From Linyphia triangularis (lineage: Eukaryota; Arthropoda; Arachnida; Araneae; Linyphiidae): DNA of 64,000 bases. The stretch covers positions 100,577,163 to 100,641,162 of the forward strand of contig OZ021724.1 of assembly GCA_963978545.1 (NCBI GenBank). The letters are read 5' to 3'. A program made the translations under genes and the position numbers. The notes beneath the pieces were generated by a model that had not been told where the DNA came from, did not search any database, and saw only the letters and a list, made by a program, of their open reading frames with translations. Positions 1 to 9,413 of this stretch are shown here, in pieces (positions within the stretch are counted from its first letter, which is position 1; the number at the start of each line of letters is the position of its first letter).

Positions 1-40
1 ACGGCGCCAGATAATCTGAAAACAACCAACCAACCAACCC
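1..40 (+). mobile_element. SINE-A 3' end fragment, cut by window edge
   Basis: These bases match the 3' tail of the tRNA-derived SINE-A family seen intact at 8451-8633 and 19821-20001: a GGCGCCAGATAATCTG block followed by AAC/CCAACC repeats. The rest of the copy lies upstream of the window. Confidence 0.75.
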
Positions 41-100
41 GGCCTTATTAGCCGTCATTGTGCAAAAGAATAGGTCGTTAAACGTATAAACCAACCAACC
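41..100 (+). mobile_element. SINE-B 3' tail fragment
   Basis: The stretch holds the GGCCTTATTAGCCGT block, a ...AGGTCGTTAAACG... block and a CCAACCAACC end. This is the 3' tail of SINE-B (compare 6202-6365 and 41856-42030). The tRNA-like head is absent, so the copy is 5'-truncated or was interrupted by the preceding SINE-A. Confidence 0.6.
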
Positions 101-1088
101 TTTGACGGTCTCTTTTTTTTGTTTGTTACAAAATAGCCTATGGAAATTGGTAGTTAAAAATATTTTATTGTAAAAATAATCTCTAGAAATTCAGCTATAA
201 ATAATCAGCAATGAAATCAACAGTACTTTAATAAAAGTATGTCTAGTCTATAAATTAATTATTTAAGAATTGCATCTCATTTTTCACTTCGAATAAAATG
301 AATAATTTCTCGTCTTTCAAATTCATTAATTACACTCAATTCCAAACTCTGATCTCCTACGATAAATAAACACCCTATCATTCTCTTCTCTTACATCATA
401 CCCTTTTCGAATGGCTCGAAGGAACAAATCTTCCCTCTTTTCCTAAAAAAAAATAATAAAAAAAAAATTATGAAAATATCCTTTATCGATTAAGCAATTA
501 ACGGCCGAACCCCGGATAACAATTCAATTCTCAACTCAAAAATACTAATTAACCCCCCTCTCCTTTATCTTCGACAGTACCGAACCCTCATCTTTGCATT
601 ACTTACACTTTTTTTTTTTTTTTTTTTTTCTTTCTGGAGAATGATTCATTCGAAGACCATTGGGAGAACAATAGCATCCATTAAAAGGGCTTCCGGCCCC
701 GTTTATGATTTATGTTTACATAAGAAAGTGCAGTTCCGAATGCGTCCGCTGGGTGTCGTAACAGTGCGCGGAATGATTTCAGAGTCTCTGCGGCGTTGCA
801 CGTGCTGCAGAGTAGCAAGCAGACGATTTTGAGCATTCTATTCCCCCTCAGGGTTTCGAATATGCGACGGCAGTCACGGAATTTATGTGAAGATCGTTTG
901 GAATTTTTTTTTTTTTTTAAGTGTGTTGGGAGTTTTAGGAGGAGGGGGCATTCCAGGTGTATTTTTGTTGTTGTTGTTGTATTGTGCTGTGTTGTTGGAT
1001 CGTTATGGTCTTGCAAATGAACCAGATGTGATGTGCAGTTCTGGATAGGGGAGGGGGGCTCGCCAGTTGCCAGCATATACACAAAAAG
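101..1088. other. No gene recognised; AT-rich, then a GC-richer stretch
   Basis: Up to about 640 the DNA is AT-rich with poly-A and poly-T runs. About 640-900 is visibly GC-richer and lacks any repeat seen elsewhere in the window. Its open frames (63-133 codons on both strands) overlap each other, are cut by homopolymers and resemble no family I know. A unique non-coding exon or old repeat cannot be excluded. Confidence 0.4.
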
Positions 1089-1272
1089 TAGACTAAGAGG
1101 CGAACATCATTCTAAATTTTTTATAAAATGTAGAGAAAAGTTAGTAGATCACATGAATCCACTGGTCTACCGAGTCAAAAATGGCCGAAACAATTTAAAA
1201 ATCGACTTTGAATGAGTTGACTCTAAATCCGATTGCCAAATATGTCATAAGTTGCCTCAATTAACGAACATT
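1089..1272 (+). mobile_element. FB-A foldback element, partial diverged left arm
   Basis: It starts with TAGACTAAGAGGCG and retains the FB-A arm blocks: CATCATTCT, a GAGAAAAG..GTAGAT block, CCACTGGTCT, ATGGCCGAAAC and GATTGCCAAATATGTCATAA. Only about the outer 185 bp of one arm is present. About ten bases next to the terminus are deleted, so this is an old, truncated copy. Confidence 0.75.
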
Positions 1273-1827
1273 TCACCACCAAAAAAAAATTCGCCAACAG
1301 TAGACGGGATAAACTCAAAAATCTTAATAGCATCCTATATAGAAGAGCTTTCTCAATGACAGTGACTACCATTTTCTTTCGATACAGATCTTGAGCAAAC
1401 CCTAAATGGCGAAAGAAGACTCCTTGAAAAAAAAAAAAAAAAAAAGAGGAGCCAACCGCTTAATCAAAAGGAGTCACTCCTAAGCGACTCCTTCAGCGAC
1501 TCCTTCAGAAAAGAAGACAAACAGAAGAAAAGGAGCGTGTGTTTCTTGTTTACTGAAGGAGTGGGTAGTTGTGGTGGTGAGGGGGGGGGGGAGGAGGGCA
1601 GCGTCTAAGATTCGGCCGTAATGGCGACGTGAGGTGGATAAATCGGCGACTGGATCAATGATGGTCAGTGGCTCTGAAACTTTCGGCTACTGTTGCTTTC
1701 GCTCTGGTTCTGTTGGAAGAATCAGATGAAGGAATTTGTTATGGGGTACCTGTTCAGTAAACACACCTGTCATTGGGATTTTATTGTTGTTTGTTTGTTT
1801 GTTTGTTTGTAGTAAAAGTGGGACATG
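1273..1827. other. No gene recognised; simple-sequence rich
   Basis: The stretch contains a short motif (TTCGCCAACAGTAGACGGG) similar to the inverted-repeat pair near 9.47-9.83 kb, poly-A runs, a GACTCCTTCAG direct duplication near 1485-1510, a G-run and a (GTTT)n tract at about 1790-1811. Confidence 0.4.
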
Positions 1828-2008
1828 GCCGACTAAACGGTATAGTGGTTAGCGTGCTGGCTTCTAGACCGCGAGGTTGCGGGTTCCGAGTCCCGTGTAA
1901 GGCATGGGTGTTTGTAAATGTATGTTAGCTTGTCAAATGACAAATGTTTCAGCGCATTATAGCCCTCGTGTTGCTGATGGGGACAGATAAACTGAAAACA
2001 AACAACTA
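1828..2008 (+). mobile_element. SINE-A, near full-length
   Basis: A tRNA-derived head (GCCGACTAAACGG, A-box region TAGTGGTTAGCG, B-box region GCGGGTTCCGAGTCCC) is followed by the family body (GGCATGGGTGTTTGTAAATG, then GCGCATTATAGCCCTCG) and a tail ending in AACAAACAAC. The B box carries an extra C relative to the canonical GGTTCGAGTCC. Several mismatches to other copies suggest an older insertion. I see no clear TSD. Confidence 0.85.
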
Positions 2009-2395
2009 AAAGTGGAACATCTACTGTCCGACTATCGCGAGGATAGCTCCCGCCCGGTTGTCTAACATTGTCTGTTGCCGTGAAAATAAGACTAGACGTG
2101 TTTTCTTGGAAAGAGGAGGTTTCAGGGGAAAAAAACCATCTACATTTGTCGTATTGTAGTCTTTTTGGACGCCAATTTCTTACACGGATCACCCCTATTC
2201 TAAGTCGACGTGTTCCAGACTGTGGCGGGAAGTATTCCCTTGATAAACGAAGGTTCGAATGTATTGGATTTGTTCCAAGGGCGAGATAATACACGAGGAA
2301 GATACGGCACACAAATATCGTTAAATCAAGATATTTAGAAAGTCTTTCAATGCTTTCTTCTAGGGAGATACTGCCCATCATTTGCGTCTCGAATA
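2009..2395. repeat. Unclassified sequence sharing a block with 15.55-15.69 kb
   Basis: A block around 2165-2215 (CGCCAATTTCTTACACGGATC, then CACCCCTATTCTAAG) is also found, diverged, next to LTR-1 at about 15625-15680. This suggests an old dispersed repeat. The open frame across this region on the minus strand also runs through SINE-A and is not credible as a gene. Confidence 0.35.
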
Positions 2396-3060
2396 TAGAC
2401 TGAGAGGCGACTGCAATTTTTGGACCCCCATCGAACATCATTCTGAATTTTTTTATAGAAGTTGGAGAAAAGTGAGTAGATTACGAATCCCCTGGTCTGC
2501 CGTGGCAGAAATGGCCGAAACAGGTCAAAAATCGACTTTTAATAAGTTGAACTAAATCCAATTGCCAAATGCGCCTTAACTTGCCGAATAATGAGCATTT
2601 TTTTTTTATTTGGTAACCCTCTCTTTTTAATTTTCAATTAAGCAGGTTGCAGACGATTCGAATGTGTGGCTATGGCTTACTTGCATCTTTCACAAATGCG
2701 CCAAATTGGCAATTAGCATTACGTCACTGATGACTTAACTGATGTCGCCAATTTGGCTTACTTTTAAAAGATACAAGTTTTCCGAGCCAGAGATCAGAAA
2801 TCGTTTGCGCTTTTTCTCATTGAAAATGAAATTGCAGTGGGTTGCCAGACGAAAAAGTTTGTTCTCTTTTTGGCAAGTTATGACATATTTGGCAATCGGA
2901 TTTTAGTTCAACTTAATAAAAGTCGATTTTTGACCAGTTTCGGCCGTTTTTGCCACGGCAGACCAGTCGATTCGTAATCTACTAACTTTTCTCCAATTTC
3001 TATAAAAAATTCAGAATGATGTTCGATGGGGTCCAAACATTGCAGTCACCTCTCGGACTA
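2396..3060 (+). mobile_element. FB-A foldback MITE, full-length reference copy
   Basis: It is bounded by TA: the left end reads TAGACTGAGAGGCGACTGC and the right end GCAGTCACCTCTCGGACTA. The outer ~200 bp of each side are inverted copies of each other. The interior is asymmetric: a poly-T, GGTAACCCTC and TTTTCAATTAAG part lies left, and a TTTTTCTCATTGAAAATG and GGGTTGCCAGACG part lies right. The centre is a palindrome, TTACGTCACTGATGACTTAA, around CRE-like half-sites. There is no transposase. The TA boundary fits a Tc1/mariner-type superfamily, but only the boundary supports that. This copy is subtype 2 (GATTCGAATGTGTGGC next to the centre). Confidence 0.9.
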
Positions 3061-3379
3061 ATAAGAAAGAATTCGGAAAATTCTCACCAGCTCCAGCGAT
3101 ATTCAACGATTGACTATCTCTCTTCAAAGAGAGTAAACACGTCGCATACAGTGACAGATAATCTCGTTGCCTTGTCATCGTTTACCGGGTTTTCTCCTAC
3201 TTCAGTTGCAAATGTGATTATTTGTACAAAAGATCTCCTGAAAGACATATCTTTCATTTCCCAAAGATGTTACTCTAATGATGTTCCTGTACTGCATTGC
3301 TTTCGTGTTGGTCTTGCGCGAGAGAAATATCCTTAATACAACATCAAACTTCTTAAGTTAACATAATTCTGTAAAAGTA
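3061..3379. other. No gene recognised
   Basis: Unique-looking AT-rich sequence. An open frame begins in the FB-A right end at 3016 and continues to 3336, but it starts inside a transposon and resembles nothing I know. Confidence 0.35.
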
Positions 3380-3870
3380 TATTACACCAAAAATGTCGTT
3401 TGTTGAAATACGTGTCTGTCCATGGCTCCCGTACGAATTAATCTAAGGTGTTCAACTTCGTTACACGTTAGTGGTGGCTATGGAATCTGCCATTAAGGTT
3501 TTGGTCAAAATAGCGCATGCGCATAAGATAGCTGCAGCTGAAAAATTTATATTTTTCAGCTATTGCCAAAAACAGGACTCTAAAGATTTTTTCAAAATCC
3601 CTGCAGTAATGCCTTTTAAGGTGTTCTAAACATACCCCACCCCTGAAATTCACGTAGAAATGGTATAAAAGCGTTAAAAGTTGCAAAACGAATGTCTTTA
3701 ACTCAGAGTTCTCTCTTGAGCATCGCCCATCAGCGAATATTTTCCTCAGTTTCACTTATAAGAAAGTATAATGTAAGATTTATCGAAAACCAAGCGCCAA
3801 TTTCCTCATTTGGTAGTATTTTTGTTTTTGTCGATGTAATAATTATCGTAAATTGGCTTTTTTTTTTAAT
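3380..3870 (-). repeat. rep-G dispersed repeat
   Basis: Reading the minus strand, the shared blocks are a GTGAAACTGAGGAAAA region, a GGGCGATGCTCAAGAGAG block (about 3708-3730), the GCGCATGCGC palindrome region near 3512, and the ..CACTAACGTGTAACGAAG end. The same order is seen at 24405-24960, 35600-36240, 47795-48450 and 51540-51845. Class unknown; no coding capacity and no TSD seen. Confidence 0.65.
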
Positions 3871-4964
3871 TAATGAAAATATGAAAACGAATATGATAAA
3901 TTATTGAAATTCATAACAAATTTAAATGCAATAACCAGTATTAAAATGTAATTAAAAGTTGCGTGATTTTTCACACCCTCTAGCCTGCATTCCATTATCA
4001 ATAGTTTATTATTTGTTTAACCACTATAAAAAAAAAATATTATAGAATATAATTAAACATAATTTCGAATCATTTAAGCTATTCGTAAACAGCGATGCCC
4101 CTAATAAAAAGCCTTCAGCTTACACAAACAAACATCCAATTTACTGACTTCAACAACAGCGCTTATAATTCCTCCCATTTATTTCAGTTCCTAAAACACC
4201 CGACACTTAACCAATTACTCCCAAAAACCGCCATCAACTCCAAGGATCAATTTGGCGACACATAAATTACCATTTTCACCGCGACCAAAAACACAAGCAA
4301 AGTCTCTTAGAAGCATAATTACAATTACCATTACACCGCATCGCCATTACACATTAAATACTCAAAATAAAAAGCCTAATAATAAGGCCATAAGTGATAT
4401 AGAAAGACTGGGGAGGGGGGGGGGGGAAAAGGCGTCAGTTACCGGCTTAGGCAACGACATTTTAATGACAATTTTTATCCTGCTATTTAATTATATTTCT
4501 TCCCCCCCCCCCCTCCCCCTTGCCCTCTTTTGACGATTATAGATGGAAGGTGACAGCTGATGAGGAATAAGTTCTCTCCTCACTGCTAATTGGCTGACGA
4601 TAATGGGGAGGTGTTCTGACAGGTGGTTGGGAATGCCGCAGACGATGTCCCCCTAGCGTTCTTTTTTTTTTCGTCTGAAGAACGGAAATTAGCTAAGTTC
4701 GAAACGTTAGAACGAAATTAAGGAAGAGAAGTTTTCTGAAATATGTGGGCCTGAAGGGTTGGAATAGTTGTCTTTCGGTTGGGGGGGGGGGGGGTTAGTT
4801 AGAAAAATTACAACAACGCAGTGGGATATTGGAGTGATGGCAATTTGGCGGCATGTACTAAGCTTTTCAGAAAGGAACTTTGAAATGGCATTTACTGGAA
4901 ATGACGTAACTGGATGGAAGTAAATTTGATAATTGTTTTATATTGGGGGGGGGGTTACCAATTA
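3871..4964. other. No gene recognised; homopolymers
   Basis: AT-rich with G-runs near 4413-4425 and 4781-4793 and a C-run at 4503-4512. The 93-codon frame at 4252-4533 runs across two of these tracts and is probably spurious. Confidence 0.4.
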
Positions 4965-5288
4965 GGCCCCTTTTTAAATAATTTATATTAATTTCGATTG
5001 TGTGTGTGTGTGTGTTTGGTTTGGTTTGGTTGGTTGGTCCGTCGGTCAGTTGTGTCTAAGAGGGGCAATTCTAACCCCTTCCCCCCCCCACACATTTTCC
5101 GTCATCCAATTAGACTGAAACTTGGCAAATAGATTCGATGTCGATGACAATTCATTCTGTCAAATTTTGGAACTATCATTGTCACTAAAAGGTCGGTTTT
5201 ACGGAATTTTAATAAACCAACTTGCCGTCATCCAATCGCGTTAAAATAGTATTTAACCAACCATTGAAGAAACTCTTTCCTGTTGCCA
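4965..5288 (+). repeat. rep-E dispersed repeat, 5' half
   Basis: It begins near AATTTATATTAATTTCG, contains (TG)n at about 5001-5015, then the conserved blocks CCGTCATCCAAT, GAAACTTGGCAAATAGATTCG, GTCACTAAAAGGTCG and TTCCTGTTGCCAA. Sister copies lie at 13412-13865, 57045-57565, 46130-46500 and 58345-58796. Here the copy stops at CTGTTGCCAA, where a TIR-D remnant begins. Confidence 0.65.
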
Positions 5289-5474
5289 ATAACAGTTCAC
5301 TTTTATACTTGGGGTGGGTATGCGAGAAACCTTGTTAAGTGCTAGAGTGGATATTTTTTTACACATTGTTAATAAATAAGGTATATTATTGACAGTTCTG
5401 ATGTACAACCCAAGATTTAAGTTTCAATCCCCGTCAATCCGTATTATTTTTGTCCGCCCCTACGATCTGGCAAC
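5289..5474 (+). mobile_element. TIR-D element, interrupted left part
   Basis: It matches TIR-D from the ACAGTTCACTTTTATA block to the GATCTGGCAACG block, but lacks the 5' terminal repeat because rep-E abuts it. The copy resumes at 6383 after a SINE-B insertion flanked by a 17-bp duplication (GCCTTCATTTTCCCTGC at 5475-5491 and 6366-6382). Confidence 0.8.
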
Positions 5475-5491
5475 GCCTTCATTTTCCCTGC
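5475..5491. repeat. 17-bp target-site duplication, left copy
   Basis: GCCTTCATTTTCCCTGC here is repeated exactly at 6366-6382. It brackets SINE-B and marks a LINE-type integration into TIR-D. Confidence 0.9.
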
Positions 5492-5569
5492 CCACCTGAT
5501 GGCTGCGGGGTTAGCGCTCTGGCTTCGCATACCAAAGGTGACAGGTTCGAATCCCGGGTAAGTCATGGA
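5492..5569 (+). mobile_element. SINE-B head (left segment)
   Basis: The tRNA-like head has an A box (GGTTAGCGCTCTGG) and a B box (GGTTCGAATCCCG), preceded by CCACCTGATGGCTGCGG. The SINE is broken after AGTCATGGA by a hAT-like element and resumes at 6202 with TGTTCGTTGTGG. Confidence 0.85.
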
Positions 5570-6193
5570 CATGGGCGCCCCCCAGGAGTGTGCAAGATAA
5601 TGCACTTGCACCCCCCTGTCTCTTGAAAATTAAAAAAAAAAAAAAAAAAAAAATGAGGGAAAGATGTAAATTCGCAGATAAAAAAAAAAAGCACATAAGA
5701 CGTTTATACTTTATGTTACAAAGAGCATTTTTTTTTTTTTTTAAAATTAATTTAGTCATTTGTTTCTTTCCTATGTCCTTTCTTATAATTACTTGCGTGA
5801 CGATTTTCTGGCGCTTGTTGTCTATGATCATTAGAGGCTGATGTATAGAAGTATTTATTCCTTTTATTGTATAATCATTTCCTGTGTAGTTTTCAAAATT
5901 CTAGGAAAATGTTTGGTTTTTAAGTCATCCGATATGCTATCTCGAAATCTATTTTTAGAATTCAATTGAACATATTCCAATACCGCCTTCGTGTTTCATT
6001 TTGATTGTTTTTTTCCCCTTATATCCGAAACTTGAAAGAAATAATAATAAAAAAATGTACACTTCTGTATTTTTGCATCTTCGAGTTCATTATCATGATG
6101 CATTATTATTAATTAACATTTCTAAAAAGATTAATGATTTTGATAAAAATCTAGTCTTGCACCCCCTTGCAAATATTCCTGGGGGCGCCCATG
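5570..6193 (+). mobile_element. hAT-like non-autonomous TIR element inside SINE-B
   Basis: The ends are inverted repeats: CATGGGCGCCCCCCAGGA on the left and the complement of TCCTGGGGGCGCCCATG on the right. Subterminal CTTGCACCCCC blocks lie in both arms. The element is flanked by an exact 8-bp duplication, GTCATGGA (5562-5569 and 6194-6201). An 8-bp TSD fits hAT, but P and Merlin also use 8-9 bp. The interior is AT-rich with long A and T runs and no transposase; the frames of 71-106 codons there are not credible. Confidence 0.85.
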
Positions 6194-6201
6194 GTCATGG
6201 A

Positions 6202-6365
6202 TGTTCGTTGTGGTTCGGAATCCACGTTAAGCTGTAGGTCCCGGTCTGATCAGCCATTGCTGTGCTCAAAAATAGATCGTTTGGCGTACAAACGAAAACC
6301 AAACCAAACCTGATTAGCCGTTATTGTACACAAGTATAGGTCGTTGAGAAAAAACAAAACAACCA
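6202..6365 (+). mobile_element. SINE-B body and tail (right segment)
   Basis: It continues the family: TGTTCGTTGTGGTTCGG, then AATCCACGTTAAGCTGTAGG, CGGTCTGATCAGCC, a second copy of the CTGATTAGCCGTTATTG tail block and an AAACAACCAG end. The 17-bp TSD follows at 6366. The tail block is doubled relative to 41856-42030. Confidence 0.8.
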
Positions 6366-6382
6366 GCCTTCATTTTCCCTGC

Positions 6383-6419
6383 TAAAAGCTGTCTATCCTG
6401 TCGTTTATCTATATCGATG
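6383..6419 (+). mobile_element. TIR-D right terminus
   Basis: This is the terminal part of TIR-D (AGCTGTCTATCC..., ending ATCTATATCGATG) and completes the copy begun at 5289. The terminal repeat matches those at 9000, 12973, 32346 and 35002. Confidence 0.8.
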
Positions 6420-6424
6420 CTTAA

Positions 6425-7059
6425 CCCTATTTCACTCGTATGTCCCCGTATGGGGGACATCACTCGTTTTACCGTCACGCTCGTATGTCCCCGTACAGGG
6501 GACATCCCATCTGTATTGGGCAAACTGTGATAACTTAACCAAAACATTTCTGTTCGAAGTATTTCTAAGTTGATTTGCTTTGGTGGAGGTGCCGGCATTA
6601 CGTTTCGCCCCTAAATATTATTTATATAGTTTGTTCATATAATTACATTTCTTAGATTTTTAACCTTTTACACTCCGAACCATTCTGGACGGCTACCAGC
6701 AGCTCAGCCTTAGTGTTGCCCTTGCGCAAGTAAATTTCAACAAACCCAACCATCGACAAACTCTCCTTATCGCTCCTTTCAAGTGGCGCAGAAAAGTGCT
6801 CGGACCGTCGTAAACCAATTTTTCTCAAGTTTTCTTTTGACACAAAACCCCGCTGAAATGGTTTTTCTTTTATAAGTCTTGGTAATTTTATCATATTTTC
6901 TTTGATTTCTTGTGAAATTTCAAGAGAAAACTTCAGATAAACATGTATTTCTCAAAAAAGTTAATTCTCCGTATTCACTTAATGTCCCCTGAGTGGGCAC
7001 ATACGTGTGATATGCTAGATTACGATGTCCCCTGAGAGGGGACAGCGAAATGCAAAGGG
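6425..7059 (+). mobile_element. piggyBac-like MITE with subterminal palindromes
   Basis: The left end follows TTAA (6421-6424) and reads CCCTATTTCACTCG. The right end is the diverged complement GCGAAATGCAAAGGG, followed by TCAG rather than TTAA. Both ends carry short palindromes: GTCCCCGTATGGGGGAC and GTCCCCGTACAGGGGAC on the left, GTCCCCTGAGAGGGGAC on the right. A TTAACCTTTTACACTCCG block at about 6660 resembles another terminus. An 80-codon minus-strand frame (6652-6894) is open but I cannot relate it to a transposase. TTAA and the CCC start fit piggyBac. Confidence 0.65.
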
Positions 7060-7300
7060 TCAGTGCGGTGTAGAATATACTTAAGTATTCTTAGTAGTTT
7101 CAATAAATTATTTTGACACGTTGAAAAATAAAATATTATGTGGCTGCATTCTCATCCTAGGTCAAGAGGGGTATTCAGGGGCTATATTTTTAAATTTTTG
7201 ATTTAAGGATGGTAAACCTTCTAGTTAAATTGGAACGCATTTCCATCAAAAAAATTCATCTTGATTGAACACGAAAAAAAAATTCCGAGTTATTTGCTAA
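7060..7300. other. No feature recognised
   Basis: AT-rich spacer between the piggyBac-like MITE and FB-A. Confidence 0.4.
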
Positions 7301-7962
7301 TAGACTGAGAGGCGACTGCAATTTTTGGACCCCATCGAACATCATTCTGATTTTTTTATAGAAATTAGAGAAAAGTGAGTAGATTACGAATCCACTGGTC
7401 TGCCGTGGCAAAAATGGCCGAAACTTGTCAAAAATCGATTTTTAATAAGTTGAACTAAATCCAATTGCCAAATGAGCCATAACTTGGCAAATAATGAGCA
7501 TTTTTTTTTTATTTGGTAACCCTCACTCTTTAATTATCAATTAATAAGGTTGCAGACGATTCAGATATCTGGCGACGGTCTACTTGCATCTATTAAAAGG
7601 GAGCCAAGTTGGCAATAAACATTACGTCACGGATGACGTAACTGATGTCGCCAATTTGGCTTACTTTTAAAAGATACAAATTTTCCAAGCCAGTGATAAG
7701 AAATCGTTTGCTCTTTTTCTCATTGAAAATCAAAATGCAGGGTTGCCAGACGAAAAAGTTTGTTCTCTTTTTTTGCAAGTTATGACATATTTGGCAATCG
7801 GATGTTAGTTCAACTCATTCCAAGTCGATTTTTGATCAGTTTCGGCCATTTTTACCACGGCAGACCAGTGGATTCCTAATCAACTCACTTTTCTCCAATC
7901 TCTATAAAAAATTCAGAATGATGTTCGATGGGGTCCAAAAATTGCAGTCGCCTCTCGGGCTA
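7301..7962 (+). mobile_element. FB-A foldback MITE, full-length, subtype 1
   Basis: Ends are TAGACTGAGAGGCGACTGC and GCAGTCGCCTCTCGGGCTA. The inner left arm has the subtype-1 block GATATCTGGCGACGGTCTAC, and the palindromic centre is GTCACGGATGACGTAAC. Orientation is set by GGTAACCCTCAC left of the centre. Remaining open frames are translations of the repeat. Confidence 0.9.
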
Positions 7963-8439
7963 TAACTTTCTAAAGCATAATTACGAGTGCAAACGGTTAA
8001 TATACTGCATTCCCAGTTCAGTCTATCTTATAACTCCCCTCTCGAATTACACGTTTTGAGTTTTACGTCAACAGCAGTTTTCCTTCGGGAGTTATTTTCA
8101 CCCCCCATCAAACGAAATTAAAAGCTCAACAGACGGTTGTTTGTATTTGATCTCAACCCGATATTATCGAATTCGAATATAAGTGTCATCGTGACTGAGT
8201 TATTGTGACGAGCTATCTTCGGATGAAACGCGAGCCATTTTCGTTTTTTTTTAGGATTCTTTTCAGAGATCCGTTTCCGAAATCCAATAATGGTTGTAAC
8301 TAGAATCGTAGTCCTTGATAAATACCCCATTCAAATGATTATTGCCTTTCCATTTCAGTGCGTAGATTTAGGGAAGCACTTTTGCCAGTTTTTATTGAGA
8401 AATTTGGCTCCAAGTCGCCATTGTTGGCGAATTCCAGCT
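7963..8439. other. No gene recognised
   Basis: Unique-looking sequence with a 70-codon minus-strand frame (8118-8330) that has no recognisable motif. It ends at the 11-bp TSD of the next SINE. Confidence 0.35.
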
Positions 8440-8450
8440 CCAGAATTTTA
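8440..8450. repeat. 11-bp TSD of SINE-A (left)
   Basis: CCAGAATTTTA is repeated exactly at 8634-8644 on the other side of the SINE. Confidence 0.9.
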
Positions 8451-8633
8451 GTTGGTTGGTTGTTTTCAGATTATATGGCGCCGTCAGCAACACGAGGGCT
8501 ATAATGCGCCGAAACATTCGTCATTAGACAAGCCAACATACATTTACAAACACCCATGCCTAACACGGGACTCGGAACCCGCAACCTCGCGGTCTAGAAG
8601 CTAGCACGCTAACCACTATACCGTTTGGTCGGC
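8451..8633 (-). mobile_element. SINE-A, full-length, with TSD
   Basis: On the minus strand it starts GCCGACCAAACGGTATAG, has the A-box region TAGTGGTTAGCG and the B-box region GCGGGTTCCGAGTCCC, then the family body, and ends in GATTATCTG-complement plus (AACC)n-type tail. Exact 11-bp duplications flank it. About 183 bp, a typical SINE length. It would be transcribed by RNA polymerase III and mobilised by a LINE. I see no LINE in this window. Confidence 0.92.
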
Positions 8634-8664
8634 CCAGAATTTTAGTAAAGCTATCTGTTTAGTT

Positions 8665-9000
8665 CATCGATATAGATAAACAACTGGATAGACTTCTTAA
8701 AGCTGGCAAAATGAAGCCGTTGCCAGATACCGTTGGTGGGATAAAAAATACGGATTTCCGAGGATTGAAAATAAAATTTTGGGTTGTACACAGCAGAAAT
8801 GTCAATAGTAGACCCTAATTAGTAATAATGTACCAAAAAAATATCTACTCTAGCACTTTAGAAGGTTTTTCGTATTTCCATCCAACTATAAAAGTGAACT
8901 GTGATTGGTTAATCATCCCACCAACTTCGCAATCCCCGGCGCGTTTTTCTCTTTGCATTGACAATGGAGCAGTCTATCCAGTTGTTTATCTATATCGATG
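8665..9000 (+). mobile_element. TIR-D, full-length, 8-bp TSD
   Basis: The termini are a perfect inverted repeat, CATCGATATAGATAAACAAC on the left and its complement on the right. The exact 8-bp duplication GTTTAGTT flanks it (8657-8664 and 9001-9008). It is 336 bp with no coding capacity. The subterminal parts are also partly inverted. An 8-bp TSD suggests hAT, although the TIR does not start CAG. Sister copies: 5289-6419 (interrupted), 12641-12973, 31948-32346 and 34668-35002. Confidence 0.92.
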
Positions 9001-9170
9001 GTTTAGTTAGGACTAAACCTATAATGAAAATGACGGTGAATCGCCTAGAATGCGAAAATGATTCGGGTTCGATTCCCTGCAGTATCCCCTGCGTCCTGTT
9101 AATTTTCCCTCCAGTCTATCTACAAACGGTACTTGTTATCAAGACAAAAAGTTCGCGAAATGGATTCGCT

Positions 9171-9413
9171 TATACTAAACTCCAACTTAACTTGACATCA
9201 CTAGACGATAGATCTTCACCGTGCTCATAGGCAGTTAATCCATTTTGGCGGCGTGAAGACATAATTCTCGCCAAACCTTATAGCCTTTTGTTCTCTACAG
9301 GGTTGTGGTTTGGCGAGCATTATGCTTTCACGCCGCCAAAATGGATTGAATACCTATGAGCAATGTGACGATCTACCGTATAGTGATGTCAAGTTAAGTT
9401 GAAGTTTAGTATA
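9171..9413. mobile_element. FB-P foldback MITE, full-length
   Basis: Almost the whole 243 bp is a hairpin. TATACTAAACT..AACTTAACTTGACATC on the left pairs with the complement on the right, and both arms contain ATCCATTTTGGCGGCGTGAA and CTCGCCAAACC. The arms are over 110 bp each with few mismatches. Flanks may be TA. Partial copies lie at 17970-18080 and 42171-42374. Confidence 0.88.

Noticed and set aside
1833..2441. 202-codon minus-strand frame
   Set aside because: It spans the end of FB-A, an unclassified stretch and SINE-A. It has no domain and depends on several repeats being read as one protein.
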